Position numbers and translations under genes: made by a program. Positions 61,559-64,000 of a DNA stretch of 64,000 nt are shown in pieces. The notes below the pieces were generated by a model. That model saw only the letters and a program-made list of their open reading frames with translations, did no database searches and was not told where the DNA came from. Position 1 is the first letter of the stretch, and each line of letters starts with the position of its first letter. The DNA is from Acidobacteriota bacterium (GTDB lineage Bacteria; Acidobacteriota; Blastocatellia; UBA7656): NCBI GenBank assembly GCA_038040445.1, contig JBBPIG010000015.1, positions 62,001 through 126,000 of the forward strand. The letters are read 5' to 3'.

Positions 61559-63675
61559 GACCGAATGCTTCTGAGAACAAGCAAGCTCGGCAGGTCCAAT
61601 ACGAGGGCGACATCGCCCCCTTCCAGATCGACTGCGCCAACTATTCCCTTCAGCCGGCGTCCGATCGAGCCGAGCGACTTCACTATGATTTCACGTTGCT
61701 CATCGAACTGCTCGACTGCGACCGCCACGTTTCTGTCCGCCGCTGATATGACCAACACCGGTACCTTGATCGAGCCGGCGTCCGCTGCCCGTTTCCCGCC
61801 ACCATTTTGACCGCCGTCCGGTTGATGAAGCAGGCGCGCGCCTCCCAGCCCGAGCACGTATCCAAGCTCGACCAGCGGAATCGCCGCATCCCGCCAACCG
61901 ATGGTCCTTCTGCCATCGCGGCCAAGTATTTCCTCCGGACGGACATAGAGAAGCTCGATGATCTGAGCGACATTGACGGCGTATCGCCAACCACTAGCTC
62001 GAACGATGAACGCCGAGATCATCACCAGCGTCGTCGGAACTGCCAGCTCGAAGGTGGTCCATTTCCCTTCCTCGGAGGCAATTCGAACCTCTCCTCCAAG
62101 CTCGTATATGGTCCTCTCGACCGCATCAAGCCCAACGCCGCGGCCGGATACGGCCGAGACGCGCTCAGCCGTGGACAAGCCTGGGCGCAAGATCAATCGC
62201 AACGTCTCCTCTTCGCTGAGGATTTCATCAGGAGCGATCAGTCCGGCTTCGATGGCCCGGCGCCGCACCTCGGCTTGACCTATTCCGCGCCCATCATCGG
62301 TGATAGATATAACTGCGCGCGTGCCTTCGAGTCTTGCTTCGAGCTTGATCTTTCCGCGAGCGCTCTTCCCCGTCATTCTTCGCTCTTCAGCAGTCTCGAG
62401 CCCGTGGTCCACCGCGTTGCGCAGAACGTGATAGATCGAGTCAGCCACGCGATCGACTATCACCTTATCCAGTTGCGTTTCGCGACCGGTCAGGTCTACC
62501 GAGACCGACTTGCCAAGTTCGCGAGCGAGTCGCCCGGCCAAACGTGCCGCGCGCGTAAACGTCTGCGCAAGCGAAACCATTCGAAGCTCGACAAGCCGCT
62601 CTTCCAATTCGAGGAATTCGCGCTTCATACGGCGCGCGCTGAACCTCAGGTCAGACCTTTCGCGTGCGCCGAGGTTGGCGGCCCCCAGGAAGGTCTCGGC
62701 CATTGACGTCAGCTTTTCCATCCCGATCGACAGCTCGTGAGCCAGACCCGATAGCTCGTCGATCTGCGACATGTCGACTCGGACGCTCGGAGAAAGGGGC
62801 TGCAATGATTCTTGAGCGAAACTCGGTGGTAGAACAGCGTCAAGATCCCCGGTCGCGTCCTTGGTGGTTGCGCCCCTTCCCGGCATAATGCGGCCCGCGG
62901 CCCTCAGCGCGGCCCCGGCCTTGCGCCAGGTCGAGCGTTCGAGGCGCGCGACGCGCCCGCCAAACGAGCCGGCTATTCGTTTTACGTCGGCTTCCTTGAG
63001 CCCGGCCGCGAACACCAGCTTGAACCCGACAAGCGAAGCCTCCGCTGTTTTCTCAGGCAGAGTTGTGATCAATTCGCCGGCCTCTTCGAGCCTGGCGGAG
63101 AGCGCTCGATATTGAGTGTCGAGTTTGCCGACATCAAACGTCACCGTGATAGCGTAGAATGATCTGCCCGCGCGAACGTTCTCGTTGATGCGATGCGCCT
63201 CGTAATCGGTCAGCAGCGTCCGCTCGCGATCGGATAGGTTGAGCGACTCCAGCCCGCTATCTTCTCTCTTTACACGCTCGCGAGACTTCAATGCGACCGC
63301 GGCCAGAAGCAGACGGAGCCTTTCGAAGTCTTCTTCGCCTGCGGTTCCGCGCGCGGCGCCGCCCACCAGCGCCGCCAGTCCGCTCGCGGCTTCTTGTAGC
63401 GCGGCGCTGGTTCGTTCATTCAGCGCGAGCTGACCTAGCCTCAGATCGTCCAGAATGTCTTCGAAGTCGTGAGCCAGCGATTGCACCTCAGCCAGACCCA
63501 TCATTCCGGAAAGGCCTTTCAGCGAGTGAACAGTTCGGAAGGCTCGATTGATCAGGTTGGTATCGGGACTTTCGCCGCCGCGAGAGGCCAGCGAGTCCAG
63601 GTCGGCAAGAAGCGAGTCCAGCAACTCTTCCGACTCGGAGAGGTACTCATTCAAAAGCGCCTTGTCATCGATCAT
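61555..63675 (-). CDS. cheA: CheA-type chemotaxis histidine kinase
   Basis: A 706-residue kinase. ATG 63675 begins MIDDKALLNEYLSE; the longer frame lies in a repeat. Hpt His is H50 in FRTVHSLKGLSGMMG. Next comes a helical linker and a dimerisation region (LSPSVRVDMSQIDELSGLAHELSIG), the ATPase motifs DSIYHVLRNAVDHGLET, SITDDGRGIG and SGRGVGLDAV, and a C-terminal CheW-like domain (IVRASGWRYAVNVAQIIELL). Its stop overlaps cheW. The receptor and response regulator are outside the window. Confidence 0.95.
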   Translation of the reverse strand: MIDDKALLNEYLSESEELLDSLLADLDSLASRGGESPDTNLINRAFRTVHSLKGLSGMMGLAEVQSLAHDFEDILDDLRLGQLALNERTSAALQEAASGLAALVGGAARGTAGEEDFERLRLLLAAVALKSRERVKREDSGLESLNLSDRERTLLTDYEAHRINENVRAGRSFYAITVTFDVGKLDTQYRALSARLEEAGELITTLPEKTAEASLVGFKLVFAAGLKEADVKRIAGSFGGRVARLERSTWRKAGAALRAAGRIMPGRGATTKDATGDLDAVLPPSFAQESLQPLSPSVRVDMSQIDELSGLAHELSIGMEKLTSMAETFLGAANLGARERSDLRFSARRMKREFLELEERLVELRMVSLAQTFTRAARLAGRLARELGKSVSVDLTGRETQLDKVIVDRVADSIYHVLRNAVDHGLETAEERRMTGKSARGKIKLEARLEGTRAVISITDDGRGIGQAEVRRRAIEAGLIAPDEILSEEETLRLILRPGLSTAERVSAVSGRGVGLDAVERTIYELGGEVRIASEEGKWTTFELAVPTTLVMISAFIVRASGWRYAVNVAQIIELLYVRPEEILGRDGRRTIGWRDAAIPLVELGYVLGLGGARLLHQPDGGQNGGGKRAADAGSIKVPVLVISAADRNVAVAVEQFDEQREIIVKSLGSIGRRLKGIVGAVDLEGGDVALVLDLPSLLVLRSIRS

Positions 63676-63689
63676 AGGCAAGCCCCGGA

Positions 63690-63820
63690 ATTGAGGAACG
63701 GGAGAATTGAAAATTGAAAAATGAAACTTGAAAATCTCAAATTGAACCGGAACCGTCTGCGTTACCTTATACACCTCTCAATTTGCATTTTTCAATTTTC
63801 AATGTTCCATCTTCGATCTT
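63690..63820. repeat. ATTGAAAATTGAA iterated palindrome
   Basis: The left side iterates TTGAAAATTGAAAAATGAA and the right side has its complement (TTTTTCAATTTTCAAT). It lies between the nusB end and cheA. Confidence 0.75.
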
Positions 63821-63853
63821 GACTGCAGAGCCTTCCGATCGCGGTCCGCTCAG

Positions 63854-64000
63854 CTATGACTGTTGGGCATTAGCTGCCGAGGCCGTCTGATTACCCTCGA
63901 GGTCGCGCTTGATCGCGTCGAGTATGCCGTTGATGAACTGAGTCGCCTCGAAAGTCGAAAAGCGCCGGGCTATTTCCAGCGCTTCGTTTATTACGACGGT
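63854..64000 (-). CDS. nusB: NusB, C-terminal part
   Basis: The reverse complement encodes TVVINEALEIARRFSTFEAT, then FINGILDAIKRDLEG, ending in a TAG at 63854; this is the end of NusB, whose family has VVINEAVELAK and FVNGVLD. The frame is open to the window edge, so 48 codons are seen and the rest is beyond. NusB acts in transcription antitermination of rRNA. It lies upstream of cheA on the same strand. Confidence 0.88.
   Translation of the reverse strand, partial: TVVINEALEIARRFSTFEATQFINGILDAIKRDLEGNQTASAANAQQS

Noticed and set aside
1-64000. tRNA, rRNA and CRISPR arrays
   Set aside because: No cloverleaf with a recognisable TPsiC arm and no regularly spaced identical repeats with unique spacers were seen; the iterated words are too short and irregular for CRISPR.

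Overview
The window looks like a chromosomal segment of a Gram-negative-type, GC-rich bacterium. My best guess is Acidobacteriota, class Blastocatellia. This is inferred from the overall mix (secreted amidohydrolases without metal ligands, many signal-peptide TPR proteins, tandem S41 peptidases, a fused electron-transfer flavoprotein, abundant intergenic palindromes) and not from a marker gene; no rRNA or tRNA gene was seen. Most of the window is GC-rich housekeeping or accessory sequence with high coding density. Two stretches differ: a small toxin-antitoxin/HEPN region (about 20.3-23.7 kb) and a less GC-rich block (about 46.6-53.7 kb) that looks acquired.

Layout. 0-6.6 kb: two amidohydrolases, an R3H/AAA ATPase, a lone MazE-type antitoxin, an M23 peptidase and an outer-membrane-type protein. 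7.1-10.3 kb: a three-domain NRPS-like enzyme (adenylation, carrier, thioesterase) overlapping a GIY-YIG protein. 10.4-17.6 kb (minus strand): two exported repeat proteins, a fused EtfB-EtfA, an alkaline-phosphatase-superfamily enzyme and an MBL hydrolase. 18.0-23.7 kb: an MFS transporter, an alpha/beta hydrolase, a cluster of toxin-antitoxin pieces, and a DUF262-HEPN pair. 23.8-34.5 kb: a PEGA/TPR protein, a glutaredoxin-like protein, xseA and xseB, ispA, dxs, a zinc-ribbon membrane protein, a DUF5715 protein and tlyA; ispA and dxs supply isoprenoid precursors. 34.8-44.6 kb: an FHA-trypsin-like protease, ppk1, a Tat-type M19 dipeptidase, a beta-lactamase-family hydrolase, thpR, a MoaB/Mog-type protein and hslO. 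44.7-46.6 kb: a tiny membrane protein and two tandem thymidylate-kinase-like proteins.

47.2-53.7 kb is the most interesting part. A tight plus-strand operon encodes a protein with a C-terminal V4R-like domain, an asparaginase with an extra C-terminal beta domain, a second asparaginase, and a synthetase-only RelA/SpoT protein. It converges on a TIR-domain protein whose middle region appears to carry the same V4R-like domain as the first operon gene. I propose, as inference, a stress or anti-phage module linking ligand sensing, amide amino-acid hydrolysis, alarmone-type nucleotide transfer and TIR NADase activity. 53.7-64 kb returns to background: ParA, an AI-2E-type permease, two tandem S41 PDZ peptidases, a zinc-ribbon rhomboid protease, cheW, cheA and the end of nusB.

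Non-coding structure is rich. There are two copies of a roughly 210-224 bp near-complete palindrome, one flanked by an 8-bp direct repeat (a MITE-like element). A 33-bp-arm hairpin, a perfect 27-bp inverted repeat inside the end of the FHA-protease gene, and several arrays of short iterated words with inverted arms sit between genes.
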